Source of the DNA: Lineus longissimus
Lineage: Eukaryota > Nemertea > Pilidiophora > Heteronemertea > Lineidae
Reading direction: 5' to 3'
Assembly: GCF_910592395.1 (NCBI RefSeq)
Contig: NC_088312.1
Location: forward strand, 20,591,292 to 20,655,291
DNA: 64,000 nt
The notes beneath the pieces are model-generated. The model saw nothing but the letters and a program-made list of their open reading frames with translations, ran no database searches and was not told the DNA's origin. Shown here piece after piece: positions 23,701 to 35,830 of the stretch. The stretch's first letter is position 1. Every line of letters begins with the position of its first letter. The position numbers were made by a program, and so were the translations under genes.

Positions 23701-26700
23701 TCAAGGAAGCTTCTCGGGTCAGCCAAAAAGTAGTCCTCTCTCCACTGACGATTGAAGAAGTATTTACCATTTTCTTCTGAGCGCTCTGAAAGTTTATACA
23801 AATGATACAAATTGCTTTGTACTTTGTTCAAAAAGGGAATCGCCACATGGGAGTAACCTATGACTGAACTTTAAAGGAAATCTGGCGACTCATTCATTGC
23901 TTCGTGTTTGCTTGGCCTATATGTAGGTTGCAGGATATGGTCTAGCAAAGACGATGACGCGAAAAATTTAAATTCAAAGATGTTGTTTCTTACCTATAGT
24001 CCCAGCGGCCCAAGTGACATCGCAGAGGTACTGTTGTTTATAGATGGTGACCAGAGTCCACGAGTGGTTCGGGGATGTCGGCAGACCAGTCAACGATGTC
24101 TTGAAGTTGTTGTAGTCGCCCGGGCAGAAGTACCTCCCCTTGGATGCGCCGGAGACCGTGCGGGACTCTATGTCAGCGATTCTGTACATTGAATCAAACA
24201 GAAACTTTGAGTTGGAAAACAGTTACTTAACATTTTGAATTCCTCTTCCTCTTTCTCTGTTTCATTTTAAAACTTCTCTTTCATTCTCTTGTCAGTTTTT
24301 TTTCTAGCTTGGTCTCTGGAAGCAGAAATAGCCATCGTCATTCTCACCTTGTTTATGAAACGGCCATACCAGCCCCAAATAAGCCTTCTTGTCATAAATA
24401 CAATTTGATTAGACTTGGAATTACATAACCTACTTGCATAACTCGTTGAGAAGTTCACAGTAGCCAGCAGCCACGGCGTATCCTTTGTTGATGACACCGC
24501 GGGCGGAGGTGTCGGCAGGTCGCCCTGAAACAGAAATATTTGGTGGTTGTCGTTTCATGTTCGAGAGATGGATTAAGAAGGAGCAGGGCTAGTTTTTCAC
24601 GATAAATGTACCATCGCGCGATGCGTGGATCCCGAATTGCAGAAGTCTAGAACTCCAACCAGAACTCCTACAATCTAATCCAACTTAAGTGTCTAGTGGT
24701 TCGGACTAGGCAAGTGGTCAAGAGGTCCTGGATTCGAACCCCACAGTCTGCCTGAGATGTTCGTTTAACTTGTCATACTCTACGCAGGTGTGAATGTGTA
24801 CAGGTGTGCAAGGGATAGTAGTCCTAGGGCTGATAGTCCGTGTAACAATAGCCCGCATTGCTAAATGTTTTGGTTAGGGTTAGCGGTACAATAGATCATG
24901 CTGCTTAATTGATCAAATACAATGCTACCGGACTATGACTCCAGGGGGACTATATCCGCTGTCACACCGGTAAGAAATGCTCAGACGAGACTGTAGCGCT
25001 GAATGATCAGCTCATCTGCGTTATGCTGAAAGGTTTCAGGATAAACTAAGGTTAAAGTCTGATCAGTGGTTTCTGTGTATATACCCTATGTGTGATCCAA
25101 TAACTTTGCAGTCGCAATACAGTGTTAATGTACCTGAAGAGGGTTCAAAGTTGAACCGAAATCGATCGTGATATGTATACAGTGTGATATGTATAGTTTC
25201 GTAGTAAATACGTCATTCTGACGTTTATCATTGCTTATCTATGCCTTTACGATAAGGTTGAAGTGTAAAGTCCGATGATAACTGTCAAAGAGCGTGCTAT
25301 CATACGATGAATCCAAACTTTAACTTTTTAAGTTCAACTTTAACTATACAGCAGCATATATTACCGACTTGGCAGTGTGAGCCGTACCAGTGTTAAGATG
25401 CTGAACATCGTAGTCAATATGAGAGGCAATCCACCTGAAAATGGTTCTGAATCGCTCCAGGTCCGTCCGACATATCTCGACAAGATAGTAGACCAGCTCC
25501 TTTGGTGTGGTGATGACGTGTTCCGCAGTCTGAAGCAAGAACATAAGCAAAGTCCGTTTATTAGTGGGTTTTTTATATACATGTATACAAAAGCAGGACT
25601 TTGCAAGAACTAATCATACCCCATGATTGAGCCCTCTGATTGGCTCGTTGCAAATGTGCAGGACGGGTATGCAGAATTTGTCTCTCGGTTTTTATTGGAC
25701 GATAAACCGGAACGTACCTCAAGTTCCGGAAATCCCTGTATAGAGTTCTTGCGGACTGAGAGCTTTACGAGTGAGACCAACACACACTTCGACCTTACTT
25801 TTTCGGTCTTGATACTCGTTGTCATGACTGTTAATGTCAAACATCGATATAAAGTCTTGATCGGGTGAAGCAAAGAGTCATCGTTCTCCTCTTATAAACT
25901 TACCAAAGCTTTATTATGTAAGAGCCCATTCAGTTGGGTCATCTTCTTGACCATAGTTGGCCTCTCAATTGGTTCTTGCTTCGGATTGCGAGCATTTCGT
26001 ATTGCTAACGCTTCTTTAATCCACAATCGTTGACTGTGTTTCTTCACGTTAAATTGGATGTTGTTTTCAACGTCAATTATGTAAACCTAAAAGTTAGGTC
26101 GAAATGTGTGAAGGGTTGATCGGGCGAAATTTTGTTGCTCAAACCTGCGTCTCCGCATCAGAGTATCTTCAAAATGGGTCGAAAGACGATCAAAGTACGG
26201 CGTACACGTAACAGTAGACTCAAATTGTGAGAACCATATGGGTACAGACCAAAGCAGGAGGTTTAAAAGGAATCGAACCGTCAGCTTCGGGTCTCTGTTG
26301 AGCCGGACATCAAAAGCTAAAAGACCTTCAGGGCATTTTCAATTCCCCATATGAGGGGAGGATAATTTCTCTGGGGCCTCAATCGACTGGTCGCTTACTT
26401 CATGCACTAAGAACACTTACTTCATGCGCGTGAATTGCTCTCTTGTCAAAATCCTTGAAAACTGCCAAATTTGGCACAATTTTCTTCTTCTCATCCCACA
26501 GAAAGTCATCAAGCCGCACGGGCTTGGGGCTGAGGCCAGGCCTCAGGATCTCCCCGAGTGGCTTGTGGGGATTGAGGGACCCGAGGATGGGGTGGTCGAT
26601 GACACCAGTCTCCTCATCGAATTTGAGCAAGGGGTGAGACGATTCGAGTGACTTTCCGGTCTGAAATTGAAAAGGAATTTTTGTCTCAAAGTGTATAGAG

Positions 26701-27071
26701 AGGTCTCTTTTTCGTTTGCAGATTGAGACAGATGGGAGTATTTCTGAGCTCAGCGTCCGGCTCCTTAATACAAGCTACGGATGTTTCAGATCATAAACTC
26801 ACAGTAAAGCATCTATTTTATCTGTAGCTGTCCAGTTAAATGTATGCTATATCTGGCAATAAGCTAGGTGCTCGTAAGGGTGCATGGTCATGGGGCCAAA
26901 TAGCAGCAGCTACAAGCAACACAAGCCACTTATTCTCACCTGTATAGTCTTGATTGACCGGTCATCATCAACGTAAAGTTCTTCGAACCGCTTGATTCGA
27001 CGCTTTAGCGCCGCATCCTCAGCCTCGTCCTGTTTTCGCTCCGCCCTGGTCTTCGATCCCCCGCTTCCCAT
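20755..27071 (-). CDS. Kyphoscoliosis peptidase/hillarin-like protein with degenerate transglutaminase-like domain
   Basis: Seven coding exons join in phase: 26940-27071, 26421-26660, 25388-25529, 24434-24524, 23994-24181, 23652-23785 and 20755-23034, giving 1068 residues. All introns are GT-AG. Residues 1-44 are charged and begin MGSGGSK, a possible N-myristoylation signal. Residues about 125-309 form a transglutaminase-like domain: IDYD, then GRPADTSARGV..GYAVAAGYC, SPNHSW and YLCDVTW. His241 and Asp256 sit at the usual triad places, but the catalytic Cys site (AVCAGYA in active relatives) is Ala190. Residues 310-1068 hold about six beta-rich repeats of 115-125 residues with linkers such as CKTPFCGDLYPEHW, as in KY and hillarin proteins, which act at the cytoskeleton of muscle or nerve. 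Start: first ATG after an acceptor at 27092/27093; 5' UTR exons lie further upstream. A cytoskeletal scaffold role is inferred. Confidence 0.9.
23327..23503. repeat. 68-base tandem repeat, 2.6 copies, in a KY-gene intron
   Basis: The unit starting ACACGGTCTATTGTCTTTAG repeats at 23327, 23395 and 23463 (partial) with only a few changes. The last copy runs into a segment ending about 23575 that recurs inverted at 56920-57040 and partly at 5990-6050, so it is a tandemly amplified piece of a dispersed repeat. Confidence 0.75.
24690..24745 (+). repeat. tRNA-like SINE fragment in a KY-gene intron
   Basis: TAGTGGTTCGG (24694-24704) resembles an A box and GGATTCGAACC (24730-24740) a B box, with a near-tRNA spacing. 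No cloverleaf closes, so it is probably a SINE remnant. Confidence 0.35.
26225..26330 (-). repeat. Possible tRNA-like SINE fragment
   Basis: On the minus strand GGTTCGATTCC (a good B box) follows CCGGCTCAACAGAG, which resembles an A box. It lies in an intron of the KY-like gene. Limits are unclear. Confidence 0.3.
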
Positions 27072-27092
27072 TCTGCACAAGGGCGAAAACCT

Positions 27093-29040
27093 CTGAAACG
27101 ATAAAGAAATTACAACTTCTGGTACCAATAGTCCATTTTCACGAAATATCGAATATCCGACTTTTCTCCCCAAAGTGTTAAGTGAACTACAATGTTTTTT
27201 AACATTCTTGCTTTAAAAAAAGTGTTAGTTACATGACGTACTCAGTCGCCACACGCGTCCTTTGAATTTTACACAGCTTAAAACCGAAATATTTGACTAG
27301 AGGCCAAACTAACATATTATAACTGTAAGTCTGCAGCACAAATCTTAGAACATTCAAGAGAATTTTTGCACCGATTCGTTTCTTAAACTAATCCAATGCT
27401 CTTTACACCCAGCGGTGTCAAAATGTTCACTAGCTAACGTGGGGACATTTGAAAACAAATCTGCTGAGTCCGGTACTAGGTCTTTTTGAAATAGGGCACC
27501 AAATATACATGTATGCCTATTAAGTTGTTCCAAAATGACCCAAGGGATTAATTCGAGTTAAGACCAACTTTTGTATAAAAATAACGGCATTTCTCATGCT
27601 AAGTGGTATTTTGGCAAACTTTGAGGTATGAGTAAGTTTATATAAGCCCTATATTTGGTGTGCAGCAGGGAGAGATTTGCGCGGGATTATTCGCATAGTT
27701 TGACATGCTCGTTTAATGTATAGGCCTAAGTCAAGAACTATTGTCGGATTGGGAGGTTGGCAAACCTGCCGATTGGGAAGGTGGATAGTGTCATACCATG
27801 CCAAGATCAGTGGCGCCACTCAGTCACCGCACTTCACAGAGGAGAAGCCGGTAAAGTACTCTAAAATAGTCGAAAAGGTGCCAATTTTTGGTACATTCAT
27901 GTTCAAGACATTCTCCTCTTCCTTGGGGGTATATGCGTACTACAACCTCCCAATCGGAGTGTTTCCCGAACCTCCTGATTGGGAGATAAAAACATAGCCC
28001 TGACCCGGCAAGTCGCAGATTCTCAGGTCACCCATCTTGAACCTCAATGCATTGACATTGCTCAGCTTCCAGACAACGCGCGTCAAGGAGCGGAGGCTAC
28101 TGAGGTAATACCGCTAAAAGTTCAGGTGGTTCTACTGTCCCTCGTTGTGGGACTCCATTCGATCCGTCATGGCCGCAAAATCCCTCTGTACCTTTTTACA
28201 CACCTTATTTTCAACCTGCATAAATCCACGCATCTGATCACTGTGAGGCGCCATGTGGGACTTAGTTTATTTTCATCCAGTACTTTTTGGAAACAATTAT
28301 TTCGTAATCAAACCAGCATATTTTTCTTATCAAGCAATTAGTTTATTTCCAAACCAGGAAAACTTACACCACAGTTCGCGTTTTATTCTTTCAAACCATG
28401 TTGAGTCGCATCGTATTTCAAACAATAATATTTGTTTAAATTCATGGTTTGTAACACACGCACATCTGTGAAAAACATTTTTTGCATCTCATGAATAATT
28501 GCACACGCTAAAAACTTAAGGTATGGATATAAGTTACCGAGTTACACTTCAGAGAGTTGTGGTCCGTGTATAAATGATCATCCTGAGATTCAGGTTTTTG
28601 ATACTCCTGCTTGAAATATCGAGAGGCGGAGTATATTGAAAACCACTGGTGCCAGGATGATAACATTATGGTGTAGGCCGTAGTGGACGTAAAATGCTAT
28701 CATTATGGTCAACACCGTCAATCGATTTCCAGTCTAGACCAAAACTCAGCCATTCCAAGGGTACATTCCCTGACGAATCAGAGAACAGGAGTGTTGTTCT
28801 TGACCGTTGATCAACCAATCGATGTAAGCAGCTTACTTATCACGATAATAAAATGAATTTAGGGATGACAATTGTGATTTTATACGATGGATCCATAGGT
28901 CAGAGGCAATCTTATCGCCGGTCTAAATACCTCACTGACACCTTAATCGTCATTTTACTTCACTAGACAAAGATCCAGAAGTATTAAGGTAGCAGGAAGG
29001 GCTGGGCGTTTGTGGTTTCTGAGTCTGAGGGGGTTGGTGT
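27093..29040. other. Upstream region of the KY-like gene
   Basis: The splice acceptor at 27093-27094 shows that a 5' UTR exon of the minus-strand KY-like gene lies in or beyond this stretch, but I could not place it. A weak inverted repeat around GATTGGGAGGTTG (about 27748) and CAACCTCCCAATC (about 27943) may mark a small element. No coding sequence is supported. Confidence 0.5.
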
Positions 29041-29104
29041 CTGTTGACTGTGCTTTAAGAGAGACTAGGCATGGCGCCAGTCTCTCTTAAAGCACAGTCA
29101 ACAG
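29041..29104. repeat. Perfect 26-bp stem hairpin
   Basis: Bases 29041-29066 (begins CTGTTGACTGTGCTTTAAGA) are the exact reverse complement of 29079-29104, with a 12-base loop AGGCATGGCGCC. The loop plus right arm and following sequence recur at about 29423-29481. It could be the end of a foldback element or the product of a small inverted duplication. Confidence 0.85.
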
Positions 29105-29249
29105 GCATTTGGTCTCAGTATTTGGGTTTTGATTGCCATGACTGTACCCCTGTAAAAGTCAGAGGAGGAGAAGTTTGGAATGATGAAAGCATTGAAGAAG
29201 AAGAAATGTTATTATTGAGGAAAGCAAAATTTATTATGAGACTAGAAGG

Positions 29250-31735
29250 CAGTGTCCTGACTTCATTATTTTGAAAATGGCGGTCTGAACACATTAAAAG
29301 GTGGAACATGGCATTTTATCGACTTTGAAGTGCTCCGCAGTTAAAGGGAGACTATAGGCAGCAGCTAGGTAGGCAAGATAAAGTCATACAAATTTGCCAA
29401 TAGGGGTCAGTCATATCTCTAGGCATGGCGCCAGTCTCTCTTAAAGCACAGTCAACAGGCATTTGGTCTTAGTATTTGGGTAAATACAGAATCAAGGCAG
29501 CACAGAGAGCAATGATTGAACGATGCTGTGGACAAGTCCAAGGATACTGCATCAGTCACGACCAACTTCTCATCAGAAAGCGTCACCACCAGCATATTCA
29601 ATGTTCAGTTCCAACCTGTACCAGTCCAATGCACGCCTGTCATGGTCAGCAGTGGTCAGCTTAGCGCGATATGGAACATTCTTCCGAAACTCAAGCGAGG
29701 GAAGTCTGCTCATTTGCCTATCTCGCGCACTGCTCCTTCTTGTCAAACATCGTAGTGAAATCGTGGTACAGTGGGGCGTCCTCGAGGATTGCAGCTGGTC
29801 GGACAGACGTGAGGTGGAATGTGGGCGGCTGCACTTCTTCGTTGATGTGCGATGGCAGATAGCACAGTTGTTGCGTTGCATGACAGCTGAAAGTGAATGT
29901 GATATCATAGAACTGAGGCGTTTGCAATGAGACTATAGGTGAAGTAGAAGCAAGGAGTGAAATGGGCCATCTTCCAGTGACTAATATACAGAGTAAGGGC
30001 CCTGGGTGTTGTTAGATTCAGCATTGAATGTATTCCTCGTACAAGCGTGAATAGTGTGGACATACAGTGAGAGGTGAGAGACCCCTATTGACTACTTCTT
30101 GTAACTTTATCTTGGATATTATATTAGTATTGAACTTCTAGCCATGGAATATGAAGAAATTGAAGTTGTAGGCATGGAATATGAAAAATTATTCAACGGT
30201 GAAAGACATTATTCCATGAGGCTTTGCCGTGATCGCAAAGGACGCGACGTGATTGGTTCACATGCTAATGAGGTATGATAATGATAATTACCTATATAAT
30301 GCTACTTGGATAGCGACTGTGTCGTTGACTGCAACAGTGGTCTATGTCAATGTGTACCTGTAATGTCAATGAAGTATGATGAGGTGATGACGATAGTGCA
30401 ATTATTAAATATTGGCAAGAGATCATACTGCAACATAGGTCTTGTTTTTGACAGATGACTGTGCGACATTCCCATTGGGTCTTGTTAGAGTCAGCGCTGC
30501 ATGTATTCCTTGTACAAGCTTGAATAGTTGTGACGGACTTTGAGGGGTGAGAGACCCCTATCGGCTACTTCGTCTAACTTTATCTTGCCTACCTCGCTGC
30601 TAGCAATAGTGCCCCTTTATCAAGACTGAAACCCACTGTGTGGGGCTAAGAAATTACCTTTATAATCCTAGTTGGATAACCACTGTGTAGATGATTTGAA
30701 GAGTGCTCTGTGGATGTGTGCCTGTAATGTCAATGAAAGTATGATGAGGTGATGACGATAGTGGAATGACGAAATATTGGAAAGAGATCTATTCCTAGAA
30801 GAACATATGTCCTGTTTTGACTAGGTGGCGCATTTTAGAATCAGCAGTGAGCACTGTGTGTAACATGGTGGAGGCAGCGGAGATAATAACTGTGTCGAAA
30901 GTATTGTTATAGGGCCTTCCCAAGGCCCATGGGGTTAAATTTACAATCCACGATTGAAAAGACGTAGTTTGATCGCATTCAACTATAAATCCATTGAACA
31001 GTTGTGTTCCTTTAGTCAACCGATGACCTTTTGTTGGGCCATGATCGGGGATTGTAAACTGTAAATGTATTATGGACTGGGAGACGGGGGAAACACAAGT
31101 GAAATAGACCAAAACAAGTGATTTTTGGGCTTTGGTTTAGACGCATGCCCCACATGCGCCATGCGGGATTATACGGTTCATGTGAACTTGTTGACATCTA
31201 CATGATCTAGTGCTGTTATTGGTCATGGTACATGGTAGGCCTAATCATCATGGCTATATGTTTCAGGAAAAGCTCGGAGTAAAATGAACTGCCGATGAAT
31301 AATGATGTTGTTCATGTTTACCATGTTTACTAGTACATAGCCATAGGGTATGCACTGGCCAGTGCACTTTCTGCACGTCGTCATGGTCATGTACGTGATA
31401 CCGTAACCAGCCTTGCATATTTTGTTTTTTGAATGCGCATGCTTTTTGGGCAAAATCACTTGTACCAACACTAATGAATAATGTCTTCTTATCCCTATGA
31501 CTCCATACACAGTGAGGGCATTGTCCCATTCCCATCAAATGGTAACTTATTGTACCGTATTAGGGTGGAAGTTGGGGAGCAGATACCTACCGTTGCACGC
31601 CTGTCATAAATAATCAGTAGTGATGAGCTTAGCGCGATATGGAACATTCTTCAGAAACTCAAGCGAGGGAAGTCTGTTCATTAGCATATCTCGCGCACTG
31701 CTCCTTCTTGTCAAACATCGTAGTGAAATCGTAAT
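29250..31735. repeat. Non-coding region built of diverged direct repeats
   Basis: Several segments occur twice in the same orientation. 29632-29763 matches 31595-31732 closely (GCGCGATATGGAACATTCTT shared). About 30001-30110 matches 30470-30590. About 30340-30430 matches 30700-30790 (ATGAGGTGATGACGATAGTG shared). The frames seen here are short and unlike any family I recognise. This looks like an old, internally duplicated transposon or satellite-like block. Confidence 0.55.
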
Positions 31736-31739
31736 GGAA

Positions 31740-31764
31740 AACGTCTGGCTTTGCGCCAGACGTT
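31740..31764. repeat. Perfect 10-bp stem-loop
   Basis: AACGTCTGGC, loop TTTGC, GCCAGACGTT. It lies just after the second copy of the 29.6 kb repeat and is absent from the first copy, so it may mark the junction of an insertion. Confidence 0.55.
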
Positions 31765-33480
31765 GAGACTAATAAGTGAAGAACTAATAGGTAAAGAACT
31801 TCTACTTGCGCGAGACTGCTCTGATAAAATTATCATTGCAGAGACTACGGTGACGTACACATATATTTTTTAATATTTTTTACAATCAAAAATGCCCTCA
31901 AAAGACGACATGGAATGATTATTTTATTGATATTTCCTACTATATACCTTCCAATTATCACTTTATACAAATAGATCGGCGTTAGGTCGCATGCTTTTCT
32001 TTCCTGGTGACACTATAAAGCAAAATAGTTGCAACCCCGTAAATGCGCTATAAGTCCAATAATAAGTGACGGTGACCCGTTATAAATGCTTCGCCAGCTT
32101 CGCTTTTTTGCCGCTACGCGGCGCGTTGGGCCCTTGCGTCAAGGCCTCAGTGAGGTAAGCACACTATATAGCAAGTATAGATTTAATCCATACTTGTACC
32201 AGGGAGTTTTCAAAAGTCTCCGAAACGTCAACGTGAACACCTATCCCATTGTTCGACAACGTTATCATGAGTCGAACAATGAGGAAGACGTTCTCAATGG
32301 CGTTTGGGGGGGGGGGGTTTGCGAAAACTCCCTATTAACAACGAGAGGATTGCCCTCTCCATAGGCCGGTTTACACATGCAACTTTTTAGGAGAAACACT
32401 TAGAAACTATGCCCGCCGTTCACGATCAAATTTAATTTGACCAAAAAAATATGACCAAAAAGTTTGATCGTGAACGACGGGAAATTGGATGAAATATGTT
32501 CCTAGGATAAAAATTGTTGTGGATAGAACCGGTCCGATTTATTTAGTACGATTCGGAAATATTGGATCGTGAGCGGCGGGATTGGATTTTTTCTGTACGA
32601 TTAACCGTTTGAGTCAAAGTAGCCATTTCAATATTATCGGGCCATCAATCAATGAACACATCAATTAGATGGGGTTTTTTTCAGGTGTGACGCGCATTGG
32701 CGTTTTTAGTAACAATTAAAGCATGGTCTTTCACTATCCGAGCTGTGCAAATAGGTAGGCCTATTCATATACTGTACCGATCCTTTGTGAGCCGGGACAG
32801 CGACAAAGACAGTTAATAGTTATAATAATGAGTATTATGCGCCAAGAAATAATTCAGGTACACTTTATACAAGCAACTCGCACCATACCTGCACACTCGG
32901 TCGAAACGCAGGCTTGTACCAAGATGGTTTGGACACAAAATGCTGTAGATGTGTTGATCGAAGAATATAGGGCTCGCAACAATTGCAGTTATGGCTGCAC
33001 ATGCAGCAGCTGCCGCAATCAGTCTTGACTGCACGGGAGCCATATTGGAAAAGATTTGATGAAATAAATCCATCGTGCACGACGGGCGGCTGAACTAGAA
33101 AATTTGACACAAAAGTTTGACCAACAGATTTGACCAAAAAATTTGATCGTGAACGGCGGGCATAAGAGAAACTTGACTGACAGGCTATGTAATTTGAACC
33201 ATGAAACCTAAAAGTTTTTTCATGTTGCATGTGTGAACTGGTCAAGAAACATGAAGACACATGATCAAACCCCTTTCTTTAAACCTTGTGAAACTAGGAG
33301 AAACATGAAACAATTTACGAACATGCTCGTAAATTCTGGACAGGTTTCATCAAGTTTCTACAAGTGTCGATTACATTTTGACTCTGTGGCCAATCAGACT
33401 GTGATAAAAAGTCATGTGATTTTTACTCCATATCCAAAATGGCAAAATGGCTAAAAGTGACAAGTCAAATGCATATGAGT
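31765..33480. other. Non-coding repeat-rich stretch with foldback termini
   Basis: A segment from about 32364 (GGTTTACACATGCAACTTTTTA) to about 33245 (GTTGCATGTGTGAAC) has related inverted ends, and the motif GATCGTGAACGRCGGG is repeated inside it at about 32464, 32568 and 33143. The ends resemble the inner ends of the 213-base inverted repeats at 42.7-43.7 kb. Short frames here (for example 32086-32364) resemble no known protein. Confidence 0.4.
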
Positions 33481-33489
33481 GTTTCAATA

Positions 33490-33584
33490 GCCCCTTTTCC
33501 ACTATCAAAAATTGCCGGGCCTTGACCCGGGTCGAGCACGGCTCGGTTGAACAGGGACAGATTGTGCGGTAGTGGAAAAGGGCC
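33490..33584. mobile_element. 95-base internally deleted Harbinger-like MITE
   Basis: It starts GCCCCTTTTCCACTATC and ends TAGTGGAAAAGGGCC. It has the same ends and host flanks as the 440-base copy at 42941-43380, but lacks the middle. The deletion joins two imperfect copies of GAGCACGGC..GTT, consistent with loss between short direct repeats. Confidence 0.65.
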
Positions 33585-33664
33585 TATAGTGTTTCACTGT
33601 GTAAACGTCCAAGGTAAGGTTTCTCGATGTTTCATGTTTCTCAATGTTTCTCCATGTTTCATTA

Positions 33665-34104
33665 GGCCCTTTTCCACTACCGCACAATCTGTCCCTGTTC
33701 AACTGTGCCGTGCTCGGTCCGGACCCGGCCCACTTGTTTTGTACCATTTCCATTGCGCGCAATAATATCCAGGCCAAATTCTGGTGTCCACATCGGCCGC
33801 TGTCAGCAGCGCTACTCTCCTATTTTTGGAGTTAGGAATGTAAGTAAAATTCTCTAAAGATGGCAGCGAGCATGCGCACTATTACTCAGATAAGTGGGCC
33901 CGGCCCAGTTCGCGTTTCCACTGCTCATTTTTATTGCCGAACCGTGCTCGACCCGGGTCGAGCTCACGTCCTTTTGGGGGGTTCGGCCCACATGGAAATG
34001 GCACCGTGCCGAGCCCGGTCGACCCATTTCCATTACACTTTTTTTAACCGAGCCGTGCTCGACCCGGGTCAAGGCCCGGCAATTTTTGATAGTGGAAAAG
34101 GGGC
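33665..34104. mobile_element. 440-base Harbinger-like MITE
   Basis: Terminal inverted repeats GGCCCTTTTCCACTA and TAGTGGAAAAGGGGC flank a non-coding core. Both sides carry TTA (33662-33664 and 34105-34107), a 3-bp duplication as made by PIF/Harbinger transposases. A second 440-base copy in the opposite orientation is at 42941-43380. The outer end of the left palindrome arm starts directly at its right edge. Confidence 0.7.
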
Positions 34105-34369
34105 TTAAGTCAGCCTCCGGCAAAAACAATGATATCTGACAAAAAATGAACTGCAGGTGAACGTCACTTTTCTAAACTCACCAATCACCTTTATTTAGAA
34201 TGTACATGACTGTATTCATGTGAAAATCAAATCGAACAAGTCCAGGTCCGTAATGCCTTTCTATCGGCGTTGTGCATAAATATCCTTCGGGATTAACACA
34301 CATCGCCGGTAAAACGCATTTGTATACTTGTATACCGCCAACATATTCTTGTTGGCGGCTATTCGAGTC

Positions 34370-35830
34370 GGGAGTCCCTAATCAGAGTTCCAAGTTCCAT
34401 CAAGTTCCAAGTTCCAAGTTCCAAGTTCCAGGGGGGCCATCTCAACATGATTTAGGTGGTGCTTCGGAAATGTCAGTTGTTAATGTTTGGAAATTAAAGG
34501 GATGCTGTAGACGTCCTTCGATAGGTGGCGCTTGACCACATTTACCTTGTGATGCATATCGCTTAAAGGGGTCTGTCACTGGGAGTTAATGTTAGAGGGA
34601 AACCATGCGATTTCCTCCGATAGGTGACGCTTTAATACATTTACCTTGTGATGGAAGTGCGATGGGGGCAGCAATTCTTTTCAATGTGCTTTTAGCCTTG
34701 TCAGTGTTCTCCACACCATGCAACGGGGGGGGGGGGATGTTTGTTGTGATGCTAATTTTGGGGGTTCTCCATACTATTCAACAGAGGGGTGACAACTTTA
34801 TATCTGATGGTAACCCTGTCCGTGTATCCCACACGTTTTGCTACAAAAATGTGGACGTTCTGTTTGTGATGCATATTCTGAACGGTCAGTGTTCTCCACA
34901 GAGTTTGCACCGAGAGGGAACAAAGAAGTTCTTTTTGAAGGGATGCGCCCCCAATCCTTCCTCTGACAATGTCTGCCAGGCCCATTATTAGGCTGGCCCA
35001 ATTTCTTTTTTGTTTGCCGTCAACCCGACCGACCCACCAAAATCATGCATACCCAAAAGAATTTATTGGCATTTTAGTAATTTTCTTTAGCATCTTGGAG
35101 TTTTTCTATGGTTTTGCTAAAATCACTGAAAATTAAGAAAAACCCACTTACCCTGTATGAATACCTTTGGTAGGGTTACTGCAAACGGACAATTAATTTG
35201 GGCCAGCCTTAGCAAGCATCTGAACACCTGCTGAGTTTGGGTACAGAAACAAAGCCTGGACTTAATTCAGGCTTCCTTACTCATCAATCAATCTTGACAG
35301 CTTATTTGCAGATTCCTTTACCATCAAAGAGCATGTTTATAAGCAGTTGTAGTGACAAAATTGAAACTTCCTGTTCATCAAAGACAGGTGGAAAGGGTTT
35401 AATTAAATCTTATATAATAGTTATAATTCTAAGATGTATTTGTAAGGCATAAATAAAGGCAAGATTTATTCTCTTGTCAATGTTGTTGAGTTGAGGATTG
35501 CAACTGGGAGCGGATACATTTTACCCAGCATACTTGAAGGAAACTGAGGAAAGATATCGGTGAGTTTATTTGTAAACAAATATTCATTCCTATTTATCAT
35601 ATTTCGACCCTATAGTGAAGTTGTTATGTAGCATCATTTACTCTTTGCCCCACTCATTGATCCCCATTCATCAACTCCCGGTCAGAGACCCCTTCAAATG
35701 ATACCGCCACCTACATTAAATTTATCGAGAAATCATGAATTTTGGCATTGAATGCATTTCTGAGATGGCCCCTTGGAACTTGGAACTTGGAACTTGGAAC
35801 TTCATGGAACTTGGAACTCTGATTAGGGAG
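34370..35830. mobile_element. TIR element with AGTTCCA heptamer arrays at both ends
   Basis: The left end reads TCCCTAATCAGAGTTCCAAG followed by tandem AGTTCCA units and GGCCATCTCA. The right end is the reverse complement (TGAGATGGCC, GGAACTTGGAACTT units, CTGATTAGGGA). It is flanked by diverged direct repeats of about 115 bases (34262-34378 and 35895-36010). The inner frames are short and damaged. The mirrored copy is at about 54190-55648. Confidence 0.55.

Noticed and set aside
24481-24524. Alternative reading frame of the KY exon (GDLPTPPPAV...)
   Set aside because: Using the donor at 25387 instead of 25373 gives the frame with GRPADTSARGV and GYAVAAGYC, which matches the transglutaminase-like family.
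24690-24745. Functional tRNA gene
   Set aside because: A- and B-box-like motifs are present but no acceptor stem or anticodon arm pairs properly.
33860-34139. Overlapping Pro/Arg-rich frames at 33.9 kb and 42.9 kb
   Set aside because: They lie wholly inside the GC-rich Harbinger-like MITE and appear on both strands, so they are composition artefacts.
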